Part shown: positions 15,456 through 22,752 of the stretch, piece by piece
Layout: every line of letters starts with the position of its first letter
How positions within the stretch are numbered: position 1 is the first letter of the stretch
Source: Erysipelotrichaceae bacterium
GTDB taxonomy: Bacteria; Bacillota_I; Bacilli_A; Erysipelotrichales; Erysipelotrichaceae
Direction: 5' to 3'
NCBI GenBank assembly: GCA_017441765.1
Contig: JAFRVK010000061.1
Coordinates: forward strand, 1 to 34,786
Length of the DNA: 34,786 nucleotides
The notes under the pieces: generated by a model
Database searches by the model: none
The model's input: the letters and a program-made list of their open reading frames with translations, nothing else
What the model was told of the DNA's origin: nothing
Made by a program: the position numbers and the translations under genes

Positions 15456-16649
15456 ATGATTCAATTAGGTGTCTCATTATATCCGGAACAGGAAACATCA
15501 GAGCAGATCGGGAATTATCTTCAGCTTGCTCAGAAATACGGGTTTACAAAAGTGTTTACCAGTCTTTTTTCCGTGGAAGGGTCCAAGGAAGAGATCATCC
15601 GTTATTTCAGGGATCTGAGCGATGTAGCGCATCAATACGGGATGGAAGTCTATGGCGACTGCAATGCCAGGTTCTTCATGCAGATCGGAGCTTCTTGTGA
15701 AGACCTGTCTGTCTTCAAAGAGATGGGGCTGGATGTTTTGAGACTGGATCTGATGTTCAACGATGAACGCGATGTGGCAGTCGTAAACAACGATCAGGGA
15801 CTGGGTGTGCAACTGAATGCGAGTCTTGTTCCGGCAGTGAAACATGTCATCGAACTGGGTGGAGATCGAAACAGGATCATCGGTTCCTATAATTTCTATC
15901 CCTTAAGAAATACCGGCGCAGGCAGCGAAGACGTCTATGAAGCGAATCAGTATTTTAAGAGCGAAGGGATGAAAACGCAGATCTTCATCTCTTCCAACGC
16001 CAAAGGCGCACATGGCCCTTGGCCGATCAGCGACGGGCTGCCGACGATCGAAGCAGACAGAGATCTGCCGATCGGCCTGCAGCTGCGGCACGTCTATGCC
16101 TTGGGAAGCGAAGAAGCCATCATCGGCAATGCGTTTGCTTCCGAGGAAGAGCTCAAAGAACTGTCTGATACCGTAAAAGAGATCTATGTCCATGCGGAAG
16201 ACAAGCCATTCTATTTTCCGGGTCTTCGAAACGAGATTCCGATCGGCGATATCGAAAGGATTCCCCTGACGATCGAACCCGTGGAAGATCTCTCGGATTC
16301 CGAGAAAGATCTGCTGTTTGAATTCAAAGGACACAATGTCAGCGAATATACGCACACGATCATCCGCTCGCGCTGGGGCAGGATGGATTTCCATTACACG
16401 CCGATCCCGGCAAGAGCTTGCGAGAAAGAACGCTTCGAACCGGGAGATGTGGTGATACTCAACGACAATGTCGAACGCTACAAGGGTGAAGTCCATATCG
16501 TTGTCAAGCCGATCCGGAATGACGGAACGATGAATTATGCAGGAAAGATTGCAAAAGAAGAGATGTTCCTGCTGGATCATCTGAAATATAAGACAAATTT
16601 CGGATTTATTACAAAAAGGTTTTTATATCCTAAGGGGATATCAAAATAA
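15456..16649 (+). CDS. MupG-like (DUF871) phospho-glycosidase
   Basis: A 397-residue protein of the DUF871/MupG family. It has a TIM barrel (about 1-250, with GVSLYPEQ, YGDCNARF, LRLDLMF) and a C-terminal cyclophilin-like domain (about 290-395, with GEVHIVVKP). The characterised member, MupG of Staphylococcus aureus, cuts MurNAc-6-phosphate-GlcNAc inside the cell after PTS uptake. A GAGGAG site lies just before the ATG at 15456, 11 bases after the antiterminator stop. It stands between the antiterminator and a bgl-type PTS permease, which fits a role on a phosphorylated disaccharide. No MurQ etherase gene is seen in the window, so a substrate other than MurNAc disaccharide is possible. Confidence 0.82.
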   Translation: MIQLGVSLYPEQETSEQIGNYLQLAQKYGFTKVFTSLFSVEGSKEEIIRYFRDLSDVAHQYGMEVYGDCNARFFMQIGASCEDLSVFKEMGLDVLRLDLMFNDERDVAVVNNDQGLGVQLNASLVPAVKHVIELGGDRNRIIGSYNFYPLRNTGAGSEDVYEANQYFKSEGMKTQIFISSNAKGAHGPWPISDGLPTIEADRDLPIGLQLRHVYALGSEEAIIGNAFASEEELKELSDTVKEIYVHAEDKPFYFPGLRNEIPIGDIERIPLTIEPVEDLSDSEKDLLFEFKGHNVSEYTHTIIRSRWGRMDFHYTPIPARACEKERFEPGDVVILNDNVERYKGEVHIVVKPIRNDGTMNYAGKIAKEEMFLLDHLKYKTNFGFITKRFLYPKGISK

Positions 16650-16681
16650 AAGCAATAATTTTTAATAGAAAGGACTAAATT

Positions 16682-18175
16682 ATGGCTAATGAAAAGAAAG
16701 ACTTTGGGGCACTGGCTGCTTCCATCGTCGAACTGATCGGTGGCAAGGACAACATTGCCCATGCCGCCCACTGTCTAACCAGGTTACGTATCACTCCGAA
16801 AGATACCAGTCTGGTCAAAATCGATGACATCAAGAAACTTGGTGTGATCGGTGCGCAGATGATCGGCGACCAGGTTCAGGTCATCATCGGCAACGACATC
16901 GAAGAAGTCTATGATGCTTTCGTCAATGTATCCGGTGTTGAAAGAGTTGCTGCGATCGACGAGAACCTGGATCCTGAACTGACCAAGAAAAAGAAGAGCT
17001 TCAAAGAGATCTTAGGTTCGATCTTCCCGGCTATCGTGGCATGTGTGTTCCCGATCCTGCCGGCTCTGCTGGCCTGCGGTATGCTACAGTCGATCGTCAT
17101 GATCGCTACCAACATTTTCAAGGTTCCGGCGGATAATCCGACGATCACGACCCTGACATGGATCTACAACGTCGCTTTCTGGTTCCTGCCTGTCTTCGTA
17201 GGCTATGCAGCCGCCAAGAGATTCGGCGTCAAAGCCGCTATGGGTATCTTGATGGGTGCGATCCTGATCCATCCGACGTTCCTCGAAGCAGTCAAAGCCG
17301 GTGCAGGCTACACTGTACCTAATCCGGGCGGACCTCCGACAGTCGTTCCTGGTACAGGTTCTGCCGGCTCACTGTTTGGCTTCAATATCTATCCGGGCGA
17401 TTACACCAGCACGATCATTCCGGTCATTGTCTGTGTATTTGTCCAAAGTTTTGTTGAAAAGTTCCTGAACAAGATCGTACCGAAGAACATCCGTTTCGTT
17501 CTGGTTCCGACGCTTGAGATCCTGATCATGGCTCCGCTGGGACTGCTGGTTCTGGCTCCGATCAGCCACAGGCTTTCCTCTGCATTCGCAGGTCTTCTGA
17601 TCTCACTGTTCCATATTCCTGGCGCAGGACCGGTCCTGATCTGTCTGTTTGCGGCATTCTATCCGTTCATCGTCATTACCGGCATGCATTTCAACCTGAT
17701 GGCAGTTGCTATGGCAATCGGCCAGCAGTTTGGTAAGAACCCTCTGACTTCTGTCGCAGGATTCCTGTTCCAGTACACGCAGGCTGCCGCATGTCTGGCT
17801 GTCGCTTTGAAAGCAAAAGACGCAGAACGCAGATCACTGGCGCTGTCATGTGCATTCTCTGATGCAGTTCCAGGTATCTCTGAACCAGGTATGTATGGTA
17901 TTACCTTCAAATATAAGAAATCATTGTATGCCGCTATGATCGGTTCCGCTGTCGGCGGATTGATTGCCGCTATACTCAATGTTGGTTCATATGCGGGCGG
18001 TCCGCCAAACCTCTTCACATGGGCAATGTTCATCAACCCGGCACCTGTACCTGATGCGATGGGTGATCTCAAACGCATGATCATCTGCACAGTCATCGGT
18101 GCGATCGTCACGTTCGTTCTGACTCTTCTTTTCTACAAGGACGAAGAAGCGGATCAGATAGATGCTCAAGGCTGA
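16682..18175 (+). CDS. PTS beta-glucoside-type EIIBC permease
   Basis: The 497-residue protein has an N-terminal EIIB domain (1-90) with the phospho-cysteine Cys31 in AAHCLTRLR. The EIIC membrane domain (about 105-490) has some ten segments and the GMHFNL and GISEPGMYG substrate-binding motifs. The family takes up beta-glucosides, sucrose, trehalose or MurNAc derivatives and phosphorylates them at C6. The fused EIIA of BglF is absent here; a separate EIIA is encoded at 19681. An AAAGGAC site precedes the ATG. Co-transcription with the DUF871 and GH1 genes suggests the substrate is a beta-linked sugar. The exact sugar is inferred, not shown. Confidence 0.9.
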   Translation: MANEKKDFGALAASIVELIGGKDNIAHAAHCLTRLRITPKDTSLVKIDDIKKLGVIGAQMIGDQVQVIIGNDIEEVYDAFVNVSGVERVAAIDENLDPELTKKKKSFKEILGSIFPAIVACVFPILPALLACGMLQSIVMIATNIFKVPADNPTITTLTWIYNVAFWFLPVFVGYAAAKRFGVKAAMGILMGAILIHPTFLEAVKAGAGYTVPNPGGPPTVVPGTGSAGSLFGFNIYPGDYTSTIIPVIVCVFVQSFVEKFLNKIVPKNIRFVLVPTLEILIMAPLGLLVLAPISHRLSSAFAGLLISLFHIPGAGPVLICLFAAFYPFIVITGMHFNLMAVAMAIGQQFGKNPLTSVAGFLFQYTQAAACLAVALKAKDAERRSLALSCAFSDAVPGISEPGMYGITFKYKKSLYAAMIGSAVGGLIAAILNVGSYAGGPPNLFTWAMFINPAPVPDAMGDLKRMIICTVIGAIVTFVLTLLFYKDEEADQIDAQG

Positions 18176-18179
18176 TTAG

Positions 18180-19679
18180 ATGCCTAGATTTCCTGAAAAC
18201 TTTTTATGGGGCGGCGCAACTTCCGCCGCCCAGGTAGAAGGAGGCAGGTGCCTCGATGGCAAGGGTCTTTGTCACCTGGATTATGTCTATTTCCGTGGTC
18301 CGAAGACGCCTTGCAACTTCATGCTGAAGAAAGACCTGGAAAAGGCGAAAGCGGAAGAAGCCACTTTGAACTTCCCGAACCGCAGGGGCATTGATTTCTA
18401 TCACCGTTACAAAGAAGATATCGCGCTTCTGGCGGAAATGGGATTCAAATCCTTTCGTATGTCGATTTCCTGGACCAGACTCTTTCCGACCGGGCTGGAA
18501 GAAACGCCGGATCCGGAAGGCGTTCAGTTCTATCATGATGTATTCGCGGAACTGCACAAGTATGGGATCGAACCTCTGGTAACGATGATCCATTACGAAC
18601 TTCCGATCATCTTTGTCGAAAAGTATGACGGATGGGTATCACCTGAGGTCATTCCTTACTGCTACAGGTATCTGAAGTTCCTGATCGATGAGTACAAGGA
18701 TGAAGTCAGATACTGGCTGACGTTCAATGAGATCAATATGGTCTGTGCCGTGCCTTATCTGGGTGGCGGCATCATACTGGACCGTTATGAAGAAGGCTTT
18801 AGCATCCCGAAAGGGTTCAAGCCGTTTGCCCCGTTGCCACCGGAAATGGCGAACAGATGGGAGAATGCATCCCATCAGGCATTGCATCATCAATTTATCG
18901 CAAGCGCGATGATCGTGAGATATGCGCATGAAACGGCACCGCAGTGTCTGATCGGCAACATGTTCAATCTGCACCATCTCTATCCGGAAACACCGGCACC
19001 TGAAGATGCATTGCGTTCGCATCAGGAGACGGAATTCAATATGTTCTTCTGCGATGTCATGGCCAGAGGTTATTATCCTGCCTGGATCCTGTCTTACTAC
19101 AAAAAGAACAATATCGATATTTCGTGGTATGAGGACTATGAAAAGATTCTGGCGGAAGGGACAGTCGATTTCATCTCTTTGAGCTATTATCTTTCATCGA
19201 TCGTTACGGCAGATCCTAAACGCCAGGAACGGATCGGTTCGTTCATCCGGACCTTGCATAATCCGTATCTTGAAACCAGCGATTTCGGCTGGCAGATCGA
19301 TCCGACCGCATTGCGTATCTCCTTGAATGAACTGAGAGACAGATTCAATCTGCCGATCTACATCGTCGAGAACGGCATCGGCGCTTTTGAAGAACTGAAT
19401 GAGAAAAAGACGGTTCATGACGACTACCGGATCGCATATCTGCGTTCTCATATCAAAGCGATCGCTGAAGCGATCGAAGATGGCGTGGATGTCATCGGAT
19501 ATACACCGTGGGGCTGCATCGACCTGGTATCTTGTTCGCTGGTTTCGATGTCGAAACGCTACGGGTTCGTTTATGTGGATGCGGATGACGAAGGAAACGG
19601 CACTTATGACCGTTACCGGAAGGATTCCTTCTACTGGTATCAGAAAGTCATCGCTTCGAATGGAAAGGATTTAGACTGA
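18180..19679 (+). CDS. GH1 6-phospho-beta-glucosidase-like enzyme
   Basis: A 499-residue GH1 barrel starting FPENFLWGGATSAAQVEGG. The acid/base is Glu184 in TFNEINM, and the nucleophile is Glu397 in YIVENG. The C-terminal SMSKRYGFVYVD block is the phosphate-binding loop of phospho-glycosidases, so the substrate is a 6-phosphorylated beta-glycoside delivered by the PTS. It begins 4 bases after the EIIBC stop, with AAGG as the likely ribosome site, so it is translationally coupled. It ends one base before the EIIA start codon. Confidence 0.92.
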   Translation: MPRFPENFLWGGATSAAQVEGGRCLDGKGLCHLDYVYFRGPKTPCNFMLKKDLEKAKAEEATLNFPNRRGIDFYHRYKEDIALLAEMGFKSFRMSISWTRLFPTGLEETPDPEGVQFYHDVFAELHKYGIEPLVTMIHYELPIIFVEKYDGWVSPEVIPYCYRYLKFLIDEYKDEVRYWLTFNEINMVCAVPYLGGGIILDRYEEGFSIPKGFKPFAPLPPEMANRWENASHQALHHQFIASAMIVRYAHETAPQCLIGNMFNLHHLYPETPAPEDALRSHQETEFNMFFCDVMARGYYPAWILSYYKKNNIDISWYEDYEKILAEGTVDFISLSYYLSSIVTADPKRQERIGSFIRTLHNPYLETSDFGWQIDPTALRISLNELRDRFNLPIYIVENGIGAFEELNEKKTVHDDYRIAYLRSHIKAIAEAIEDGVDVIGYTPWGCIDLVSCSLVSMSKRYGFVYVDADDEGNGTYDRYRKDSFYWYQKVIASNGKDLD

Positions 19680-19680
19680 T

Positions 19681-20190
19681 ATGGGTTTATTTGACAAATT
19701 ATTCAATCTGGAAGGCAAAGCATATCTTCCGCCGCTGGATGATGTAAAGGATTCCGATATCGTAGCAATCGCCGATGGCGAGATGATCGATATCAAAGAG
19801 GTATCCGATCCGATGTTTGCGGAAGAAATAATGGGTAAGTCCATCGCGTTCCGTTATGACAAAAAGACGATACTGTGCGCTCCTGCCAATGGCGAACTGA
19901 CAGCGCTGTTCCCGACCGGTCATGCCTATGGCATTACGACGAATGAGGGAGTAGAGCTGCTGGTGCATTGCGGTGTCGATACCGTCAACGCCAAAGGAGA
20001 TGGTTTCAAACTGTTCAAGAAACAGGGCGATATCGTCAAAGCAGGGGATCCGATCGTTGAAGTTGATTTCCCTCGTCTGGCAGAGAAATACGATATGTCG
20101 ACCATTCTGATTCTTACGCATGATAATGGAAAACAGATCGATTTCATCGACAGACAGCCTGTAAAACGGGGACAGTCACTGGTTAAGTAA
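19681..20190 (+). CDS. PTS glucose-type EIIA (Crr-like)
   Basis: The 169-residue soluble EIIA(Glc)-fold protein carries His81 (TGHAYGI) and the phospho-acceptor His96 (LLVHCGVDT). It passes phosphate from HPr to the EIIB cysteine of the partner permease. AAAGGA precedes the ATG, and the gap to the GH1 gene is one base. It supplies the domain missing from the EIIBC gene of this operon and may also serve other permeases. The operon closes with the palindrome at 20192. Confidence 0.93.
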   Translation: MGLFDKLFNLEGKAYLPPLDDVKDSDIVAIADGEMIDIKEVSDPMFAEEIMGKSIAFRYDKKTILCAPANGELTALFPTGHAYGITTNEGVELLVHCGVDTVNAKGDGFKLFKKQGDIVKAGDPIVEVDFPRLAEKYDMSTILILTHDNGKQIDFIDRQPVKRGQSLVK

Positions 20191-20191
20191 A

Positions 20192-20217
20192 ACAAAGGGC
20201 TCGATCGAGCCCTTTGT
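20192..20217. terminator. Bidirectional terminator (26-base perfect palindrome)
   Basis: The palindrome has arms ACAAAGGGCTCGA and TCGAGCCCTTTGT. A short T-rich tract (TGTGTTCATTT) follows on the plus strand, and TTTTACTTAA follows on the minus strand. It separates the PTS operon from the convergent membrane protein gene that ends at 20220. Confidence 0.88.
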
Positions 20218-20219
20218 GT

Positions 20220-20687
20220 TCATTTGAATGATTGCGGATTCTTATCCGCTTTTTTTAGTGCGATTTTCAGAAAGATCGGCATCAGAAGAAAGATTGCGAT
20301 ATAAGCAACTGCAAAGCTGAGGATTTCTGCTTTCATCAGCATCGTTCCAAACGGGATCCTGGCGCCATGAGCGACAGCTTGCTTATAGGCCATGAATACC
20401 ATGATGAAGGTCATAAGAGGGGACATCAGCAGATCGGATACCAGCGTTTCAAACAATCTGCCGGATATGCTTTCTTTCTGCAACTTCAATCTTTCGCATA
20501 AAACTGAAGAGATCTTCTGCATTGGAATGATTCTGGTGATGAACATGCTGATAACGACACTGATGAGAAAGCTGCTTACGAAAGAAGGGAATGTAAAGGT
20601 TCCGGAACTTAAGGTTCCGGTCAGAGACAGGATAAGACTAAGAGATATGCCCATCAGTAGGCTCATGGTCAGTTCGACTTTCTTCAT
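20220..20687 (-). CDS. Four-helix membrane protein, DUF2798-like
   Basis: A 155-residue protein with four hydrophobic segments arranged as two similar halves (about 5-27, 33-53, 84-104, 120-142). This fits small DUF2798-type membrane proteins of unknown function, a moderate match from memory. GAGAGG lies 6 bases before the ATG. The gene begins 9 bases after the ROK kinase stop on the same strand, so the two form a transcript. The function is unknown. Confidence 0.72.
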   Translation of the reverse strand: MKKVELTMSLLMGISLSLILSLTGTLSSGTFTFPSFVSSFLISVVISMFITRIIPMQKISSVLCERLKLQKESISGRLFETLVSDLLMSPLMTFIMVFMAYKQAVAHGARIPFGTMLMKAEILSFAVAYIAIFLLMPIFLKIALKKADKNPQSFK

Positions 20688-20696
20688 AAATCCTCT

Positions 20697-21596
20697 CTAT
20701 CTATTGAATGTCTCATAAGTGATATATGCGCCGATCAGATTCGCGTCATTGCTGAATCTGCAAGGTACGACTTCCAGCGGCAGAGTCGAATTGAAGCGTG
20801 TGGTCATTGCCTTGCTTTGCACTTCAGCAAACTTTTCTTTGATTTTCTCTACCAGGACAGGCTGCCGGCTGATGCCTCCGCCGATCGCTACTTTTTCCAA
20901 ATCTAACAGCCAGTAGAGATTGTAGATTTGAATGGCGATATTGTTGCACAGTTCATCCAAAGCGATCTGCGCGTTTTCATCGTCGGGCAGCAATTCGAAG
21001 AACTTCCGTCCGTCGATCGTTTCTTTCGTGCCACTTAATTTCTGGTAACGCTGCAGCAGATAGCTTGTCGAGCAGCAGGATCCGATGATCTGTGAAGGAT
21101 CCTCATAATGACTCGCATCCGTATTGACAAAACTGAATTCTCCGGCCATGAATGTCGGACCTCTCACGATATGATGATCGATGATCAGACCGCCTCCGAT
21201 TGCCGTACCGATCACAAAAACTGTCGCATTCTGACATCCTTTGATGGACCCGTATTCATACTCTGCCAAAGCGGCAGCCTTGCCATCGTTTTCGAGAATG
21301 ACTTTACATCCGCAGGCTTCACTCAAAAGACGCCCGACTTCGATGCTGTGAGGATATTTCATGGAACCGCACTTGTCGCAATGTCCTTTCTCTACATCTA
21401 CCGCTCCCGGCAGGCACATGGCGATACCTTCCACCTTTTCTTTATAAGGCTCATAGATCTCTTTGACCACATCAACAAAATGTTCAAAACTGTCCAATGG
21501 AGTAGGGACATATCCTTTTTCGCTTATGTTTATTGCATTCTCAATGATCGCATATTTGATCTCGGTACCTCCGACATCGAATGTCAGCAGCTTCAT
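20697..21596 (-). CDS. ROK-family sugar kinase
   Basis: From the ATG at 21596, preceded by AAAGGA, the product is 299 residues. It has the ATP-phosphate motif DVGGTEIKYA (about 6-15), LENDGKAAALAEY with the catalytic Asp, and the glycine-rich VIGTAIGGG. The usual ROK zinc motif CxCGxxGC is absent; only a GSCCST stretch lies in that region, as in some beta-glucoside or fructose kinases. The family phosphorylates glucose, N-acetyl amino sugars or beta-glucosides with ATP. There is no DNA-binding domain, so it is a kinase and not a NagC-type repressor. A minus-strand TATAAT at 21638-21633 may serve it. It faces the PTS operon and may process its sugar products. Confidence 0.88.
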   Translation of the reverse strand: MKLLTFDVGGTEIKYAIIENAINISEKGYVPTPLDSFEHFVDVVKEIYEPYKEKVEGIAMCLPGAVDVEKGHCDKCGSMKYPHSIEVGRLLSEACGCKVILENDGKAAALAEYEYGSIKGCQNATVFVIGTAIGGGLIIDHHIVRGPTFMAGEFSFVNTDASHYEDPSQIIGSCCSTSYLLQRYQKLSGTKETIDGRKFFELLPDDENAQIALDELCNNIAIQIYNLYWLLDLEKVAIGGGISRQPVLVEKIKEKFAEVQSKAMTTRFNSTLPLEVVPCRFSNDANLIGAYITYETFNR

Positions 21597-21652
21597 CTTG
21601 CGTTTCCTTTCCTGAAAATCCATTCTGTCTCTATTATACTTCCATGCAAAAT

Positions 21653-21678
21653 AAAAGATGGAACAGGTTCCATCTTTT
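21653..21678 (-). terminator. Terminator of the 55-residue membrane protein gene
   Basis: Twelve complementary bases AAAAGATGGAAC / GTTCCATCTTTT with a two-base centre are followed on the minus strand by ATTTTGC. It lies about 25 bases after the stop codon at 21702 and just upstream of the ROK gene. Confidence 0.85.
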
Positions 21679-21701
21679 ACTGTAGAACGTGAGCTATCCT
21701 C

Positions 21702-21869
21702 TTACAGACCGGCAAAGAATGAAGCTAGAATCAGGAGCACAGCACTAGCTAAAGCGAGCCAGAAAGCAACAGTTAATGAAGCAAAACCGGCAAATTTAAC
21801 AGCTAAAGCTAAAACAGCTAAAATAACAGCGATAATCCATGTTACTTGTTTTGGAGCACTTAATTTCAT
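21702..21869 (-). CDS. Small two-helix membrane protein, 55 residues
   Basis: This short gene reads MKLSAPKQVTWIIAV and continues with a second hydrophobic helix (about 32-52), ending FFAGL and TAA. It has everything a real gene needs: TTGACA-N17-TAGAAT upstream, a strong AAAGGGGG ribosome site 6 bases before the ATG, and a perfect terminator after the stop. The protein resembles short MKL-APKQV proteins of Bacillota as I recall them; the function is unknown. Codons are unusually uniform (GCT, GTT, TTA, ACA), unlike neighbouring genes, which suggests high expression. Confidence 0.82.
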   Translation of the reverse strand: MKLSAPKQVTWIIAVILAVLALAVKFAGFASLTVAFWLALASAVLLILASFFAGL

Positions 21870-21920
21870 AATGTTCCCCCTTTCCCCTTAAGTTATTAGC
21901 AAATAATAACTAATGAATCT

Positions 21921-21949
21921 ATTCTACAAAAGAGAAAAACAGATGTCAA
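21921..21949 (-). promoter_or_regulatory. Promoter of the 55-residue membrane protein gene
   Basis: On the minus strand a perfect TTGACA (21949-21944), a 17-base spacer and TAGAAT (21926-21921). The leader to the ATG at 21869 is about 45 bases. Confidence 0.78.
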
Positions 21950-22026
21950 AAGAAGCGATTTGCTGAAACAGAATATGAAACGGTGCCATTTCTGTTTTAC
22001 AATGAAAGCAAATAAAGGAGATTTCC

Positions 22027-22752
22027 ATGAAAAAGCCTTTGATCGGTATCAGCTGCAATGCGGAACAACATTTGATTTCCGGAATCAATCCGCGTCTCTA
22101 TCATACTTTGAGCGATAAATACGTGAATGGAATCAGAAAAGCCGGTGGCATTCCTGTCATCATTCCGAACGGGTTGGATCAGGACAGTCTGAAAGAACTC
22201 GTCGAATCTCTGGATGGTTTTCTTTTTTCAGGAGGAAGCGATGTCGATCCAAGCTGTTACGGGAAAGAAAAAGATGATACCGTCGGCGACATCTGGCCGA
22301 TTCGTGATGAGACGGAACTGGCTCTGCTGAAGCGTGTATTGAAAGAAACGGATAAACCGGTCTTTGGGATCTGCAGAGGCCTGCAGATAATAAATGTCGC
22401 GTTGGGCGGGACTTTGTTCGTCGATCTTGAGTCTGCTGGGAAGATGAGACATTCATTGACGGACCATCCAAGGAAGGATTTCACGCATGAGATCTTTGTC
22501 GAAGACGGATCCCGTCTAAAAGATATCCTGAAAGATGAAACAAGAGTCAATTCGTTTCATCATCAGGCGATCGATCAGTTGGGGAAAGGACTCTTGGTAA
22601 CAGCTTATTCCAAAGAGGATCAGGTGATCGAAGCGGTCGAGATGCCGGGAGAAAGGTTTATCCTTGCGGTGCAGTGGCATCCGGAAGAACTGACGGATCA
22701 TGAAGCGCATCAGCGGCTCTTCGATGAATTCGTATTCCAGGCTGGCAAATAA
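22027..22752 (+). CDS. Class I glutamine amidotransferase-like hydrolase (peptidase C26, PuuD-like)
   Basis: The 241-residue protein begins KKPLIGISCN. It has the oxyanion/glycine block FLFSGGSDVDP (about 65-75), the nucleophile Cys116 in FGICRGLQ, VNSFHHQAI (about 174-182) and the His218/Glu220 dyad in QWHPE. These are the marks of gamma-glutamyl-GABA hydrolases and related gamma-glutamyl hydrolases. No polyamine or other pathway gene is adjacent, so the substrate is open. AAAGGAG lies 6 bases before the ATG, and a TACAAT (21998-22003) is a possible -10 box. It is convergent with the AraC gene and ends at a shared hairpin. Confidence 0.9.
   Translation: MKKPLIGISCNAEQHLISGINPRLYHTLSDKYVNGIRKAGGIPVIIPNGLDQDSLKELVESLDGFLFSGGSDVDPSCYGKEKDDTVGDIWPIRDETELALLKRVLKETDKPVFGICRGLQIINVALGGTLFVDLESAGKMRHSLTDHPRKDFTHEIFVEDGSRLKDILKDETRVNSFHHQAIDQLGKGLLVTAYSKEDQVIEAVEMPGERFILAVQWHPEELTDHEAHQRLFDEFVFQAGK

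Noticed and set aside
21658..21891. Plus-strand 77-codon frame rich in Ala and Lys
   Set aside because: It is the antisense shadow of the 55-residue membrane protein gene and crosses that gene's terminator.
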